Shown: positions 8,617-17,589, counted from the stretch's first letter. The stretch is 64,000 nt of DNA from Streptococcus vestibularis (GCA_010604095.1 JAABLG010000002.1:158533-222532); one strand, 5' to 3'. The notes: generated by a model from the letters alone, not told the origin. Made by a program: numbers and translations.

Positions 8617-8643
8617 AAAAAAACTGAGCCAATGAGCTCAGTC
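8617..8643 (-). terminator. Terminator after the 71-residue membrane protein gene
   Basis: On the minus strand ACTGAGC and GCTCAGT pair and a run of seven T follows. It separates the second ComR-type unit from the promoter of the bacteriocin-like operon. Confidence 0.88.
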
Positions 8644-8670
8644 TAAGCTTATAGAGGTAACTAGCGAAAA

Positions 8671-8886
8671 TCATCTTTCTTTGTCCTTACTAGCTAGTCT
8701 AAGTGCAAACAAAGAGACAGCCAATGAAAGAGTTGCCCAGACAAGGCTATGGTCAATAAAAGCGATGCCTTCTGTAAAACTTAAAGTAGCGTTCATCATT
8801 ACAATAAATAGCCATACAATCACAATAACAAGGGTCAACCCATTAATAAGATTTGCTTTTTGTTTATCCATATTTTTCTTCTCCAT
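8671..8886 (-). CDS. Small membrane protein, 71 residues, in second ComR-type unit
   Basis: Two predicted hydrophobic helices (LTLVIVIVWLFIVMM and HSLVWATLSLAVSLFALRL) with charged ends (MEKKNMDKQK, SKDKER). The family is not recognised. The ATG at 8886 is chosen because AAAGGACC lies before it; an in-frame ATG 15 nt upstream lacks one. It lies about 150 nt behind ComR-type box 2 and next to the bacteriocin-like operon, so an immunity function is a reasonable but unproven guess. Confidence 0.7.
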   Translation of the reverse strand: MEKKNMDKQKANLINGLTLVIVIVWLFIVMMNATLSFTEGIAFIDHSLVWATLSLAVSLFALRLASKDKER

Positions 8887-9039
8887 ATCTGGTCCTTTCA
8901 AAGCTGGTCATTCTAACCCCTAATAACTCTAAAAACAGCTGTTCTTGAGCAATTTTTTAGATAAGATTTGAAGCCGAAAGATACGGCTACTCTCTTAATT
9001 TTCTAACCTTTAGCAGTTAGCTTTACAGGGCTTGCCTCT

Positions 9040-9084
9040 ATTATAGAACCTCCTGTTTCAAAAAAATAGTGACATAAATGTCAC
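9040..9084 (-). promoter_or_regulatory. ComR-type box 2 and promoter
   Basis: Minus strand: GTGACATTTATGTCAC (9069-9084), T tract (TATTTTTTT), TATAAT (9040-9045), again with 23 nt between palindrome and -10. The core through the T tract is identical to box 1. It drives a leader of about 150 nt containing several short hairpins (for example AGCCG/CGGCT and CTAAC/GTTAG), then the 71-residue membrane protein. Confidence 0.85.
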
Positions 9085-9112
9085 CATAATCAGACATGAT
9101 AAGGACCAGTCG

Positions 9113-9355
9113 CTATAAGACTTGTCCTAAAATGTGTTTACTTTTACGGTATCTCATAATAAGAAACAAAATCATCTCAAAAAGGAGGAAACTAACATAA
9201 ATACCTATAACATAAAGTAAGGTTTCCCATTTATCCGTAGTTGATTGAAAATGACCATGATGATCCACTGTGCGAATACTGATTAAAAGACAAATATCCA
9301 AAAATAGAGCTAGAAGAATACCGTTAAACCCTATGAAAAAACGCTTTTTTACCAT
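9113..9355 (-). CDS. Small membrane protein, 80 residues
   Basis: Two predicted transmembrane helices (GILLALFLDICLLISI and LLYVIGIYVSFLLFEMILFLIM) separated by a histidine-rich outer loop (TVDHHGHFQSTTDKW), with a basic C-terminus. The family is not recognised. CAGGAG lies 7 nt before the ATG. It lies just upstream of ComR-type box 2 on the same strand and is not itself controlled by that box. Its proximity to bacteriocin-like genes suggests, weakly, an immunity protein. Confidence 0.7.
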   Translation of the reverse strand: MVKKRFFIGFNGILLALFLDICLLISIRTVDHHGHFQSTTDKWETLLYVIGIYVSFLLFEMILFLIMRYRKSKHILGQVL

Positions 9356-9449
9356 AGTCTGACTCCTGTATGTTTTTTTCTTAACAAGAGAATAGCAAAC
9401 TCAACTTAAACCAGCCTAAAGCAAAAAAGACTCAGAGAGCCTTCTTCTT

Positions 9450-12284
9450 TTATTTCAATTTTTCTTTCAAATACTGTCCTGTGTAGCTTTCTGGAACAGC
9501 TGCTACTTCTTCGGGGGTACCTGTAGCTACGATGGTACCGCCACCAACACCACCTTCAGGACCTAAATCAATGATATGGTCTGCGGTCTTGATAACATCC
9601 AGATTATGCTCAATCACGAGAACTGTGTTACCATCGTCCGCAAAACGCTCAAGCACCTTCAAAAGACGTGCGATGTCATCGGTATGAAGACCAGTCGTAG
9701 GTTCATCTAAAATGTAGAAAGACTTCCCAGTAGAACGCTTGTGCAACTCACTAGCCAGCTTCATACGTTGGGCTTCACCACCTGATAGGGTTGTTGCGGG
9801 TTGTCCCAAGGTCACATAGCCAAGTCCCACGTCCTTGATAGTCTGCACCTTACGAGCAATCTTAGGAATAGCCGCAAAGAAATCAACCGCATCATCAACT
9901 GTCATATCCAGAATTTCAGCAATATTTTTTCCCTTATAACGAACCTCTAAAGTCTCAGAATTATAGCGTGTGCCATGACAAACCTCACAAGGCACATAAA
10001 CATCGGGCAAGAAATGCATCTCAATCTTGATAATACCATCACCAGAGCAGGCTTCACAACGGCCACCCTTGACATTGAAAGAGAAACGCCCCTTCTTGTA
10101 ACCACGAATCTTGGCCTCATTGGTTTGAGCAAAAAGGTCACGGATATCGTCAAAAACACCTGTATAAGTGGCTGGATTAGAACGAGGTGTACGGCCAATT
10201 GGACTTTGGTCAATGTCAATCAAGCGCTCGATATGCTCGATGCCAGTCACGGATTTGTGTTTTCCAGGTTTCTCACTATTTCGATTCAGCTCTTGGGCAA
10301 TTTTTTTCTTGAGAATACCATTAACCAAAGTCGATTTTCCTGAACCAGAGACACCTGTCACTGAGATTAATTTCCCAAGTGGGAATTTGACCGACACATT
10401 TTTAAGGTTATTTTCACTGGCACCCTTAACTTCGATAAAACGACCATTCCCTACACGGCGTTCCGTCGGTACAGGAATTGATTTAGCACCTGACAGGTAT
10501 TGACCAGTAATTGATTTTTTGTTTTTAGCCACTTCCTCTGGGGTTCCCGAGGCCATGATTTGCCCACCAAAGGCACCAGCACCAGGTCCCACGTCAATGA
10601 GCCAGTCAGCTTCACGCATGGTATCTTCATCGTGCTCTACCACAATCAAGGTATTGCCCAAGTCACGCATTTTCTTAAGACTTGAAATCAAGCGGTCATT
10701 ATCACGCTGATGAAGCCCGATAGAAGGCTCATCCAAAACATATAGGACTCCAGAAAGGTTAGAACCAATCTGTGTCGCCAAACGGATACGTTGGCTCTCA
10801 CCACCTGAGAGGGTACCAGCCATACGAGAAAGGGTCAAGTAATTAAGGCCGACATTATTTAGGAAGGTCAAACGATCCTTGATTTCCTTGATAATTGGAC
10901 GGGCAATCATTCCTTCATTTTCACCCAATTCCAAGCTATCGATTTCCTCAAGATGATCTGAAATAGACAAATCAGAGATTTGACCAATATTTAGGCCATT
11001 CTCACCACCAACACGAACCGAGAGAGCCGCTTCGTTGAGACGATAGCCATGACAAGTTGGACATGACAACTCATTCATATAACCACGCATAACATTGCGA
11101 GTGAAATCACTATTGGTCTCGTGGTAACGGCGATTGATATTGGTCACAACCCCTTCAAAAGGAATGTCAATATCACGCACCCCACCAAAATCATTAACAT
11201 AATGGAAATGGAATTCACGATCTCCAGACCCATAAAGAATCAAATCCTGCTCTTCTTTTTTCAGGTTTTCAAATGGCGTATCCATATCCACGCCAAACTG
11301 CTCCATGGCTTGCTCAAGCATGGCTGGATAGTAGTTGGATGAAATCGGATTCCAAGGTGCTAGTGCACCCTCACGCAAGGTCTTACTAGCATCAGGAACG
11401 ACCAAATCCATATCAACTTCCAGTTTATTACCTAAACCATCACAGGTCGGACAAGAGCCAAATGGCGCATTAAATGAAAAGAGACGAGGCTCCAACTCAG
11501 GAACTGTAAAGCCACAAACCGGACAAGAATAATGCTCTGAGTAGAGCAATTCGTTATCATCCATAGTGTCCACAATCAAGTAGCCATCCGCTAATCGCAG
11601 CGCTGCTTCTACTGAATCAAAGAGTCGGCTACGGATACCATCCTTATTCACCAAGCGGTCTACAACCACCTCGATGTTGTGCATCTTAGACTTAGATAAT
11701 TCAGGGACTTCCGTCACGTCATATATCTCACCGTCCACACGAACACGAACATACCCATCCTTTTGCACGCGCTCAAAAATAGACTTGTGTTGCCCCTTTC
11801 GGCGACGAACAATCGGCGCCAAAATCTGCATACGTGTCCGTTCAGGAAGGGCTAAAACCTCATCTACAATCTGTTCCACAGAGGATGACTGAATAGCTCC
11901 GTGTCCATTAGGACAATAGGGAACACCCACACGAGCATAAAGAAGACGAAGATAATCATTAATCTCCGTTGCTGTCCCTACAGTTGATCGAGGGTTCTTA
12001 CTCGTTGTTTTCTGGTCAATGGAGATGGCAGGACTAAGACCGTCAATCGAATCCACATCAGGTTTCTCCATATTTCCCAAAAACTGACGGGCATAAGCTG
12101 AAAGACTCTCCACATAACGGCGTTGACCCTCTGCATAAATGGTATCAAAAGCCAAAGAAGACTTACCAGACCCCGACAACCCCGTTACGACGACGAGCTT
12201 GTCACGAGGAATCTCCACATCAATATTTTTTAAATTGTGAGCTCTTGCTCCATGAATCACTAACTTATCTTGCATATTTTTCAA
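9450..12284 (-). CDS. uvrA: Excinuclease ABC subunit A
   Basis: A 944-residue nucleotide-excision repair ATPase that loads UvrB at lesions. It contains two ABC modules (Walker [15 protein letters not shown] near residue 35 and [13 protein letters not shown] near 645; signatures [12 protein letters not shown] and [12 protein letters not shown]) and zinc motifs CPVCGF..CPTCDG and [14 protein letters not shown]. Full length and intact. The first codon is TTG at 12284 or ATG at 12275; no strong Shine-Dalgarno decides. An extended -10 (TGTTATAAT) lies near 12355, divergent from corA. Confidence 0.97.
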   Translation of the reverse strand: MKNMQDKLVIHGARAHNLKNIDVEIPRDKLVVVTGLSGSGKSSLAFDTIYAEGQRRYVESLSAYARQFLGNMEKPDVDSIDGLSPAISIDQKTTSKNPRSTVGTATEINDYLRLLYARVGVPYCPNGHGAIQSSSVEQIVDEVLALPERTRMQILAPIVRRRKGQHKSIFERVQKDGYVRVRVDGEIYDVTEVPELSKSKMHNIEVVVDRLVNKDGIRSRLFDSVEAALRLADGYLIVDTMDDNELLYSEHYSCPVCGFTVPELEPRLFSFNAPFGSCPTCDGLGNKLEVDMDLVVPDASKTLREGALAPWNPISSNYYPAMLEQAMEQFGVDMDTPFENLKKEEQDLILYGSGDREFHFHYVNDFGGVRDIDIPFEGVVTNINRRYHETNSDFTRNVMRGYMNELSCPTCHGYRLNEAALSVRVGGENGLNIGQISDLSISDHLEEIDSLELGENEGMIARPIIKEIKDRLTFLNNVGLNYLTLSRMAGTLSGGESQRIRLATQIGSNLSGVLYVLDEPSIGLHQRDNDRLISSLKKMRDLGNTLIVVEHDEDTMREADWLIDVGPGAGAFGGQIMASGTPEEVAKNKKSITGQYLSGAKSIPVPTERRVGNGRFIEVKGASENNLKNVSVKFPLGKLISVTGVSGSGKSTLVNGILKKKIAQELNRNSEKPGKHKSVTGIEHIERLIDIDQSPIGRTPRSNPATYTGVFDDIRDLFAQTNEAKIRGYKKGRFSFNVKGGRCEACSGDGIIKIEMHFLPDVYVPCEVCHGTRYNSETLEVRYKGKNIAEILDMTVDDAVDFFAAIPKIARKVQTIKDVGLGYVTLGQPATTLSGGEAQRMKLASELHKRSTGKSFYILDEPTTGLHTDDIARLLKVLERFADDGNTVLVIEHNLDVIKTADHIIDLGPEGGVGGGTIVATGTPEEVAAVPESYTGQYLKEKLK

Positions 12285-12399
12285 GAGGCCCCAGCCCTAA
12301 AGCCACTGCCACTCCTTTCTACAGACGGATGGAAACGCCATCCCGACTTTCTCTCATATTATAACAAAATTTCAATTTATCCAGCCCAAAAATGTTTCA

Positions 12400-12578
12400 A
12401 ATGTAGTATAATGGTTGAGTATGTAAAATAGGCAAAGAACATCGTCTCTAGGCCTCAATTGACATCACTAAAAAGCTAAGTGCTGCTGATTTATCTGACT
12501 TTTTCTGGTCCAAGAACGGACAAGACATTTTGAGATAAACATGCCAACACTTAACGAATGACAAAGGAGGGGTTCCCA
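12400..12578 (+). promoter_or_regulatory. corA promoter and about 160-nt leader
   Basis: A TATAAT -10 lies near 12406 and is divergent from the uvrA promoter. The leader holds a GTCC/GGAC hairpin and a six-codon uORF (MPTLNE, 12541-12561) just before the corA ribosome binding site. It does not match the M-box consensus that I know. Whether it responds to magnesium cannot be told. Confidence 0.45.
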
Positions 12579-13523
12579 TTGAAACAAATGTTCTTATCCA
12601 CTGGAAAAGAATTCAAAGAAATTGAGACATTCGAGCCGGGTGCTTGGATTCATTTGGTAAACCCTTCTCAGGAAGAGGCCATGAAGGTCGCTGAACGTTT
12701 TGACATTGATATCCAAGACCTCCGCGCCCCTCTAGACGTGGAAGAAACATCACGTATTGATGTCGAAGACGACTATACCTTGATTCTGGTCGACGTTCCA
12801 ACCCAAGAAGAGCGTAATAACAAAAGCTACTACGTCACCATTCCCTTGGGTATCATCGTTACGGATGAAGTTGTTGTTACCACCTGTCTCGAGGATATCA
12901 GTCTCATGGATAATTTCCTCAATCACCGTGTGCGCAACTTCTACACCTTCATGAAGACACGCTTCGTCTTTCAGATTCTTTACCGCAATGCCCAACTTTA
13001 CCTAACTGCCCTACGTTCTATCGACCGTCAGAGCGATAAATTGGAAGCTCAATTGGAAAATGCGACAAAGAACGAGCATCTGATTGACATGATGGAATTG
13101 GAAAAATCCATTGTCTATCTAAAAGCCTCACTTAAGATGAATGAACGAATTGTCAAAAAGCTAACAGGTAACGCCTCTAGCTTGAAAAAATACATCGAAG
13201 ACGAAGACCTCTTGGAAGACACCTTGGTCGAAACCCAACAGGCCATTGAGATGGCAGGCATCTATGAAAATGTCTTGAACGCCATGGCTGAAACGTCTGC
13301 CTCTATCATCGGTAATAACCAGAACACTATCATGAAAACACTGGCTCTTATGACTATGGCTCTGGACATCCCAACCGTTATCTTCTCCGCTTACGGTATG
13401 AACTTTAAAAACAATTCTATGCCCCTAAACGATTTAGATAACGCCTTTTGGGTCATCTTCTTCATGGCAGCCCTCGGGTCATCCTGCGTTGTTATCTACT
13501 TTATCAGGAAAAAATGGTTCTAA
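12579..13523 (+). CDS. corA: CorA family magnesium/divalent cation transporter
   Basis: A 314-residue pentameric ion channel with a cytoplasmic funnel and two C-terminal helices. The ion-selectivity signature YGMNF is present near residue 275, and the C-terminus is basic (RKKWF). The start is taken as TTG at 12579 because AAAGGAGGGG lies 6 nt before it; an in-frame ATG at 12558 lies upstream of that site and one at 12588 is too far away. The transported ion (Mg, Co or Zn) cannot be told from sequence alone. Confidence 0.92.
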   Translation: MKQMFLSTGKEFKEIETFEPGAWIHLVNPSQEEAMKVAERFDIDIQDLRAPLDVEETSRIDVEDDYTLILVDVPTQEERNNKSYYVTIPLGIIVTDEVVVTTCLEDISLMDNFLNHRVRNFYTFMKTRFVFQILYRNAQLYLTALRSIDRQSDKLEAQLENATKNEHLIDMMELEKSIVYLKASLKMNERIVKKLTGNASSLKKYIEDEDLLEDTLVETQQAIEMAGIYENVLNAMAETSASIIGNNQNTIMKTLALMTMALDIPTVIFSAYGMNFKNNSMPLNDLDNAFWVIFFMAALGSSCVVIYFIRKKWF

Positions 13524-13592
13524 CATAGAACCTCTTCTTTTCCCTAAACTGCTAAACTAAAAAATTAATACTATTTATCGAAAGGTCATCTC

Positions 13593-14264
13593 ATGGACAT
13601 CCAAAAACTCACCAAGAAAAACCAAGAATTCATCCACATCGCAACCAATCAGCTTATCAAAGACGGTAAGTCAGACCAAGAAATCAAAGACATCCTTGGC
13701 AATGTCATTCCTGAACTCCTTGAAAATCAGAAAAAAGGAATCACAGGACGCAGTCTCCTTGGTGCTCCAACGGTCTGGGCAGCTAGTTTCTCTCCTGAAA
13801 AACATCCACAACCTAACTCAGACAAGACCAGCAAAGAAGTCCCAGAAACAGACAAAACACCTTGGAAGATGTGGCTTGATACCTCACTTTTCCTTCTCGC
13901 CATTGTTGCCATCATGAATGCAGTCTTTGGTTTTTCTGGTACGCAAACAAGCTACGGCCTCACAACTCTTCTATCCGTATCATTCATTGGTGGTCTTGCT
14001 ATGTATACCCCTTACCACTATATTTACCGCCACAGTAACAAACCAAAAGAAGAACGTCCAAAATGGTGGTTCAGCATGACCATCATCACACTTTCTTTCA
14101 TCGCATGGTTTGCTCTCTTCAGCCTTACGGCACTTCTTCCTAGCTATCTCAATCCAGGACTGTCACCAATTGTCGTTCTCATCATTGGTATTGTCGCGGG
14201 TGTTGCTAAATATTTCTTCAAACGTCGCTACAACGTACAAAGCACTTACGCACCTGCATCTTAA
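13593..14264 (+). CDS. DUF1129 family membrane protein
   Basis: A 223-residue protein with a soluble N-terminus (about 90 residues, MDIQKLTKKNQEFIHIATNQ) and four to five hydrophobic helices, ending in a basic tail. The layout matches the DUF1129 family common in streptococci, usually found next to corA as here. It follows corA by 69 nt with GAAAGG upstream and is probably cotranscribed. The function is unknown; a helper role in ion homeostasis is only suggested by the neighbourhood. Confidence 0.85.
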   Translation: MDIQKLTKKNQEFIHIATNQLIKDGKSDQEIKDILGNVIPELLENQKKGITGRSLLGAPTVWAASFSPEKHPQPNSDKTSKEVPETDKTPWKMWLDTSLFLLAIVAIMNAVFGFSGTQTSYGLTTLLSVSFIGGLAMYTPYHYIYRHSNKPKEERPKWWFSMTIITLSFIAWFALFSLTALLPSYLNPGLSPIVVLIIGIVAGVAKYFFKRRYNVQSTYAPAS

Positions 14265-14271
14265 GCAGTAT

Positions 14272-14299
14272 TTAAGCACCCTGAGGGGTGTCTTTTTGT
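14272..14299 (+). terminator. Terminator after the corA-DUF1129 unit
   Basis: GCACCC and GGGGTGT pair around a short loop, with five T residues following. Confidence 0.75.
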
Positions 14300-14375
14300 A
14301 CCAGAAATCTTGACACAGTTGGCTCTTCTATACTAAAATATTAAAGCTAACAAACAAAAGAAAGAACCCCAATAA

Positions 14376-15260
14376 ATGCGTATCAAATTCCCCCTACTTA
14401 TCATCGCTTGTTGCCTATTACTGATGGCTTGCAGCCACAAGCATAAGACTACTCTAAAAAACTATCAAGCTTACTATAGCTTCAATAACGTAACTACTTC
14501 ATCTCAGGAAAAGCAACTAGCCAAAGACTTAAGAAGCAAAGGTATTCCCACAAAAAACTGGGATACTCTAGAACCTTATATCAGCCACTACAACCAGGAA
14601 AACACAGGCATTCAACCAGTTGTCAAAAAATGGACGCAAAGTAAAATTGGCAAGGATAAGAATCAGTTTGTCACCTCCCTAGATGAGAAAATAGTTGAAG
14701 ATAATAAGTCTCACTTCACCGATGACTTAAACTACCGACAAGCATCCTTTCTTCTCCTCCATAGCCTCCTGACTAGCTCAAGCGATCTTACTAAACGAGA
14801 TCTCCCCCTGCAAAATGAGTACCTGAATTTAAAATCTCACCACAAGGAGTTAACTGCCAAGGACCAAGCCCTCTATAGTCTCCTATTTGGGGATAACCCC
14901 AACTACCAATCTACAGATGAACTCCTCAAAGCCTGGAAAAAAGCTGGACTCAAGTTTCCAGAAAAAGTTAAACTCCTATCAGTCTTTCAAAATAGCTCCG
15001 ATAATGTTAGCAATATCTATACTGCTATAGCTTATGAGAAAGACGGTAGCGTTTATGTCTTTGAAAAACAAGATCCCACACTTCCTTACCGCTGGAGTCG
15101 CTTCAACACCTGGGCAGACATCAAAACACACTGGTTGTCTAACCGTTTCAAGGTCTTCAAAGATAACCTTGATATCCTCGTTAACGACCAGAAATTCGAT
15201 GATTTCTTAAAAGACTCTATCCTCATACCCAAAAACAACCAACTAGCTTTTCAAGAGTAA
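14376..15260 (+). CDS. Putative lipoprotein, 294 residues
   Basis: A type II signal peptide with lipobox LMAC (Cys19) indicates a membrane-anchored lipoprotein. The mature part is hydrophilic, with no cysteine or recognisable catalytic motif. The family was not identified. The start has AAAGAAAGAA upstream, and a promoter-like TACTAAAAT lies just behind the corA terminator, so it is probably its own unit. Codon use resembles its neighbours. Confidence 0.78.
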   Translation: MRIKFPLLIIACCLLLMACSHKHKTTLKNYQAYYSFNNVTTSSQEKQLAKDLRSKGIPTKNWDTLEPYISHYNQENTGIQPVVKKWTQSKIGKDKNQFVTSLDEKIVEDNKSHFTDDLNYRQASFLLLHSLLTSSSDLTKRDLPLQNEYLNLKSHHKELTAKDQALYSLLFGDNPNYQSTDELLKAWKKAGLKFPEKVKLLSVFQNSSDNVSNIYTAIAYEKDGSVYVFEKQDPTLPYRWSRFNTWADIKTHWLSNRFKVFKDNLDILVNDQKFDDFLKDSILIPKNNQLAFQE

Positions 15261-15287
15261 TTGAAAAGACCAGTTGGTTTTTCTTTA
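15236..15287 (+). terminator. Terminator overlapping the lipoprotein stop
   Basis: A long interrupted stem, AACCAACT with AGTTGGTT and CTTTTCAA with TTGAAAAG, is followed by T residues. The left arm lies inside the last codons of the lipoprotein gene. Confidence 0.8.
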
Positions 15288-15385
15288 TTTCCATACAGCT
15301 AAGAAGGCTTAAAAATTGAATAAAATGAAACTTTTCGAGCCATAACATCTCGAAATCATGAGGTGATTACCTAAATTCAGCCATA

Positions 15386-15411
15386 AAAAAATGCTCTCAA
15401 GCGAGAGCATT
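15386..15411 (-). terminator. Terminator of the rpsF-ssb-rpsR operon
   Basis: Minus strand: AATGCTCTC and GAGAGCATT with a 4-nt loop, then a T run. Confidence 0.9.
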
Positions 15412-15415
15412 ATGT

Positions 15416-15655
15416 TTAGTCTTCGTTTACGAAAGGCATAAGTGCCATAACACGAGCGCGTTTAATCGCTGTTGTTACTTTACGTTGGTTTTTAGCTGAA
15501 GTTCCTGTTACACGACGTGGAAGAATTTTACCACGTTCTGAAACGAAACGGCTAAGAAGCTCAGTATCTTTGTAATCAACATATTCGATTTTGTTAGCTG
15601 CGATGTAATCAACTTTTTTACGGCGTTTGAATCCGCCACGACGTTGTTGAGCCAT
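15416..15655 (-). CDS. rpsR: 30S ribosomal protein S18
   Basis: S18 (79 residues) binds S6 on the platform of the small subunit. The N-terminus ([17 protein letters not shown]) and the body [28 protein letters not shown] are characteristic. There are no zinc-binding cysteines, so this is the cysteine-free form. It is last in the conserved rpsF-ssb-rpsR operon, with GGAG ahead of the start. Confidence 0.97.
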   Translation of the reverse strand: MAQQRRGGFKRRKKVDYIAANKIEYVDYKDTELLSRFVSERGKILPRRVTGTSAKNQRKVTTAIKRARVMALMPFVNED

Positions 15656-15696
15656 GTTTATTTCTCCTTTATATATTTAATTCGTTTTGTCCATCC

Positions 15697-16215
15697 TTAG
15701 AATGGAAGATCGTCATCTGAAATATCCATAGGATTTGAGTTTCCAAATGGACTTTCATCACGACCGAAGTTTGGTGTAGATTGTGCAGGTTGTGATCCAC
15801 CAAATGAACCACCAGCTGAAGCTTCACCACCGAATGAGTTTGAATTATCAAACCCTCCAGCGTTGTATGAACCACCACTGTGACCTTCACGTGTCGCACG
15901 GCTTTCCAACATTTGGAAATTGTCAGCGACTACTTCTGTTACGTAAACACGTTGACCTTGTTGATTTTCATAGTTACGAGTCTGAATACGACCTGTAATG
16001 CCAATCAATGCGCCTTTCTTAGCCCAGTTAGCCAAATTTTCAGCTTGCTGGCGCCAGATAACACAGTTAATAAAGTCTGTTTCACGTTCACCATTAGCAC
16101 CCTTGAAGTTACGGTTAACTGCAAGGCTAAAAGTTGCTACTGCAACATTACTTGGTGTATAACGAAGTTCCGCATCACGGGTCATGCGACCAACGAGTAC
16201 GACATTATTAATCAT
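15697..16215 (-). CDS. ssb: Single-stranded DNA-binding protein
   Basis: The essential replicative SSB (172 residues): OB-fold from residue 1 to about 105 ([20 protein letters not shown]), a glycine/serine/asparagine-rich flexible linker, and the acidic tip DISDDDLPF that recruits repair proteins. It lies between rpsF and rpsR in the canonical operon, so it is the housekeeping SsbA and not the competence-induced SsbB, which is usually a lone gene with a SigX box. Confidence 0.97.
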   Translation of the reverse strand: MINNVVLVGRMTRDAELRYTPSNVAVATFSLAVNRNFKGANGERETDFINCVIWRQQAENLANWAKKGALIGITGRIQTRNYENQQGQRVYVTEVVADNFQMLESRATREGHSGGSYNAGGFDNSNSFGGEASAGGSFGGSQPAQSTPNFGRDESPFGNSNPMDISDDDLPF

Positions 16216-16236
16216 AATCTACCTTCATCTACCTTC

Positions 16237-16527
16237 TTAAGCGTCAAGTTTAACGATCATGTGACGAAGAATGTCACCGTTGATTTTTGAAAGACGGTCA
16301 AACTCATTAAGAGCAAAATCGTTATCAGATTCAACGTTAACAACGTGGTAAAGTCCTTCACGGAAATCTTGGATTTCGTATGCAAGACGACGTTTTTCCC
16401 AATCTTTTGATTCAACAACAGTTGCACCGTTGTCAGTCAAGATAGAATCGAAACGTGCTACCAAAGCGTTTTTAGCTTCTTCTTCAATGTTTGGACGAAT
16501 GATATAAAGAATTTCGTATTTAGCCAT
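16237..16527 (-). CDS. rpsF: 30S ribosomal protein S6
   Basis: S6 (96 residues) forms a heterodimer with S18 in the 30S platform. Typical segments are [19 protein letters not shown] and [20 protein letters not shown]. The ATG at 16527 is chosen over a longer frame because AGGAGG lies 8-10 nt upstream and the family starts with this motif. The gene opens the rpsF-ssb-rpsR operon and lies 22 nt before ssb. Confidence 0.97.
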   Translation of the reverse strand: MAKYEILYIIRPNIEEEAKNALVARFDSILTDNGATVVESKDWEKRRLAYEIQDFREGLYHVVNVESDNDFALNEFDRLSKINGDILRHMIVKLDA

Positions 16528-16632
16528 TGATATTTTCCTCCTCTTTTGGTCTAATGACTCATGGTCTTTCGCCACGAGTAAGTGAGGTGCACTCACAGGA
16601 TATAATTCTACCAAAGATTAAAGGATAATGCA
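16528..16632 (-). promoter_or_regulatory. rpsF operon promoter and structured leader
   Basis: Minus strand: TTGCAT, 17 nt, TAGAAT (about 16604-16632). The leader holds two hairpins, GTGAG/CTCAC and CTCGTGG/CCATGAG, before the AGGAGG site. S6:S18 leaders are autoregulatory in many bacteria, but I cannot confirm the conserved CCG-bulge motif here. Confidence 0.65.
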
Positions 16633-16788
16633 AGGAAAAAAGAGTAAGTAGTATGTGTCCTTTTTTGGGAGAAACTAAAATCACCAAGAGAGTAGGAACA
16701 CAGCCCCCTTACCTTTCTATCGTATGGCACCTCAAATAACGTTAAAAACTTCCAACAAGCGTCATAAAAAACTGAAATGAGAGCTAAC

Positions 16789-16824
16789 AAAAAGCTCATC
16801 CTTACACGCTAGAATGAGCTTTTT
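16789..16824 (-). terminator. Terminator of the RYKNGD micro-ORF array
   Basis: On the minus strand AAAAAGCTCATTC and GATGAGCTTTTT form an 11-12 bp stem followed by T residues. It ends the micro-ORF transcript before the rpsF promoter. The A run on the other side makes it potentially bidirectional. Confidence 0.88.
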
Positions 16825-16894
16825 AAGAATCTTCTATTGTCATCAGACTATTCCTTTTAGAATTTTTGTAAAAATATTTTTTCATAAGGAGGTG

Positions 16895-16930
16895 TCACTG
16901 TGTGTCACCATTTTTCAATCTAGCAATCAT
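16895..16930 (-). CDS. Micro-ORF 6 of the array: MIARLKNGDTQ
   Basis: An 11-codon ORF with GGAGGT 5-10 nt upstream of ATG. It has RLKNGD in place of RYKNGD. A complementary ACCTCC lies just behind its stop, so the ribosome binding site could be sequestered in a hairpin spanning the whole ORF. It is the last motif-bearing unit before the terminator. Confidence 0.6.
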   Translation of the reverse strand: MIARLKNGDTQ

Positions 16931-16982
16931 AGATTACCTCCATTAACTTAAAAAAGAATTGTAACTAAGTCACGATTTTCTA

Positions 16983-16988
16983 TTACAT
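16983..16988 (-). other. Orphan start: Shine-Dalgarno followed by ATG TAA
   Basis: The sequence AAGGAGTGATACCA followed immediately by ATG and a stop codon. The upstream 25 nt (AAAATAGCTTAAGGAGTGAT) recur nearly unchanged near 17355-17390 and, more diverged, at 17241-17270. It looks like a start site whose coding part has been lost, or a start-stop element. Confidence 0.5.
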
Positions 16989-17005
16989 TGGTATCACTCC
17001 TTAAG

Positions 17006-17065
17006 CTATTTTGTGCAATAACCTGAAGAGTCTCCATTTTTATAACGTCCTAGATTCATCATCAT
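17006..17065 (-). CDS. Micro-ORF 5 of the array: MMMNLGRYKNGD plus 7 residues
   Basis: A 19-codon ORF, GRYKNGD followed by the extension SSGYCTK; AGAGGTGA lies upstream of ATG. The stop codon lies in the repeated AAAATAGCT segment that follows other units, so the extension looks like a lost original stop. It is the only array peptide containing a cysteine. Confidence 0.68.
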   Translation of the reverse strand: MMMNLGRYKNGDSSGYCTK

Positions 17066-17126
17066 AGCAATCACCTCTGATTCTTATCATCTGGGACCCA
17101 TCTTCCTATTGACCACTCAATGAGAC

Positions 17127-17171
17127 TTATTTATCGCCGTTCTTATAACGACTCACATCAAACATCAACAT
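17127..17171 (-). CDS. Micro-ORF 4 of the array: MLMFDVSRYKNGDK
   Basis: A 14-codon ORF with GAGGTGA before the ATG (a second in-frame ATG is two codons later). SRYKNGD is encoded with codons different from those in units 1 and 3 (CGT TAT AAG AAC GGC GAT). Confidence 0.7.
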   Translation of the reverse strand: MLMFDVSRYKNGDK

Positions 17172-17226
17172 AAGCGTCACCTCGGTACTTTGTAACAAGA
17201 TTTAAGTATTAAATGCTTCCGATAAA

Positions 17227-17241
17227 TTATTCTACTCGCAT
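17227..17241 (-). other. Degenerate unit MRVE behind a conserved start region
   Basis: AAGAAGTGATATCC-ATG opens a four-codon ORF without the motif. The upstream segment resembles the other orphan start at 16983, so this is probably a decayed unit. Confidence 0.45.
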
Positions 17242-17275
17242 GGATATCACTTCTTAAGCCATCTTAAACAACAAC

Positions 17276-17314
17276 TTAAGTATCTCCATTTTTATATCTA
17301 CTAACATTTCTCAT
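17276..17314 (-). CDS. Micro-ORF 3 of the array: MRNVSRYKNGDT
   Basis: A 12-codon ORF; GTGAGGT lies about 8 nt before ATG. It carries SRYKNGD with codons AGA TAT AAA AAT GGA GAT. Confidence 0.72.
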   Translation of the reverse strand: MRNVSRYKNGDT

Positions 17315-17407
17315 GAGCTTTACCTCACTTTTTGACGTTAATCTTTTAAAATTTAGCTTGCGATTTCTGGTGGTATCACTCCCTTGTAGCTATTTTATGC
17401 GACTCTC

Positions 17408-17440
17408 TTAATCTCCGTTCTTGTAACGCCCTACTGTCAT
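17408..17440 (-). CDS. Micro-ORF 2 of the array: MTVGRYKNGD
   Basis: A 10-codon ORF, the shortest unit, with AAGGAGTG upstream. Codons of the motif are CGT TAC AAG AAC GGA GAT, differing from unit 1 at five of six codons while the amino acids are identical. Confidence 0.75.
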   Translation of the reverse strand: MTVGRYKNGD

Positions 17441-17504
17441 ACTGCTACACTCCTTAGAGACCAATTGTAAAGTTTTTGTTTTGCCTACTGTTTTATTAGA
17501 GAGC

Positions 17505-17546
17505 TCAGTCTCCATTTTTATACCTTGAAATATTGATCGTCACCAT
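17505..17546 (-). CDS. Micro-ORF 1 of the array: MVTINISRYKNGD
   Basis: A 13-codon ORF, the first behind the promoter, with a strong AAGGAGGT 8-10 nt before ATG. It ends in SRYKNGD. There is no signal peptide, so if the peptide leaves the cell it needs a dedicated exporter. The function is unknown; I do not recognise this family. Confidence 0.75.
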   Translation of the reverse strand: MVTINISRYKNGD

Positions 17547-17589
17547 GGCTACTACCTCCTTGATGAATCCTTATCTTCTTTACAGTTTT

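Noticed and set aside
15697..16215. Competence-specific SsbB
   Set aside because: The gene is within rpsF-ssb-rpsR and has a long linker, so it is the housekeeping SSB.
16823..16885. 20-codon ORF (MKKYFYKNSKRNSLMTIEDS) at the end of the micro-ORF array
   Set aside because: No Shine-Dalgarno (CACCTCCTT lies there instead), the motif is not present, and it runs into the terminator. YKNS may be a decayed relic.
16895..17546. Microcin C (MccA)-type heptapeptide genes
   Set aside because: The short length and C-terminal Asn-Gly-Asp invite the comparison, but no MccB-like adenylyltransferase or exporter is adjacent.
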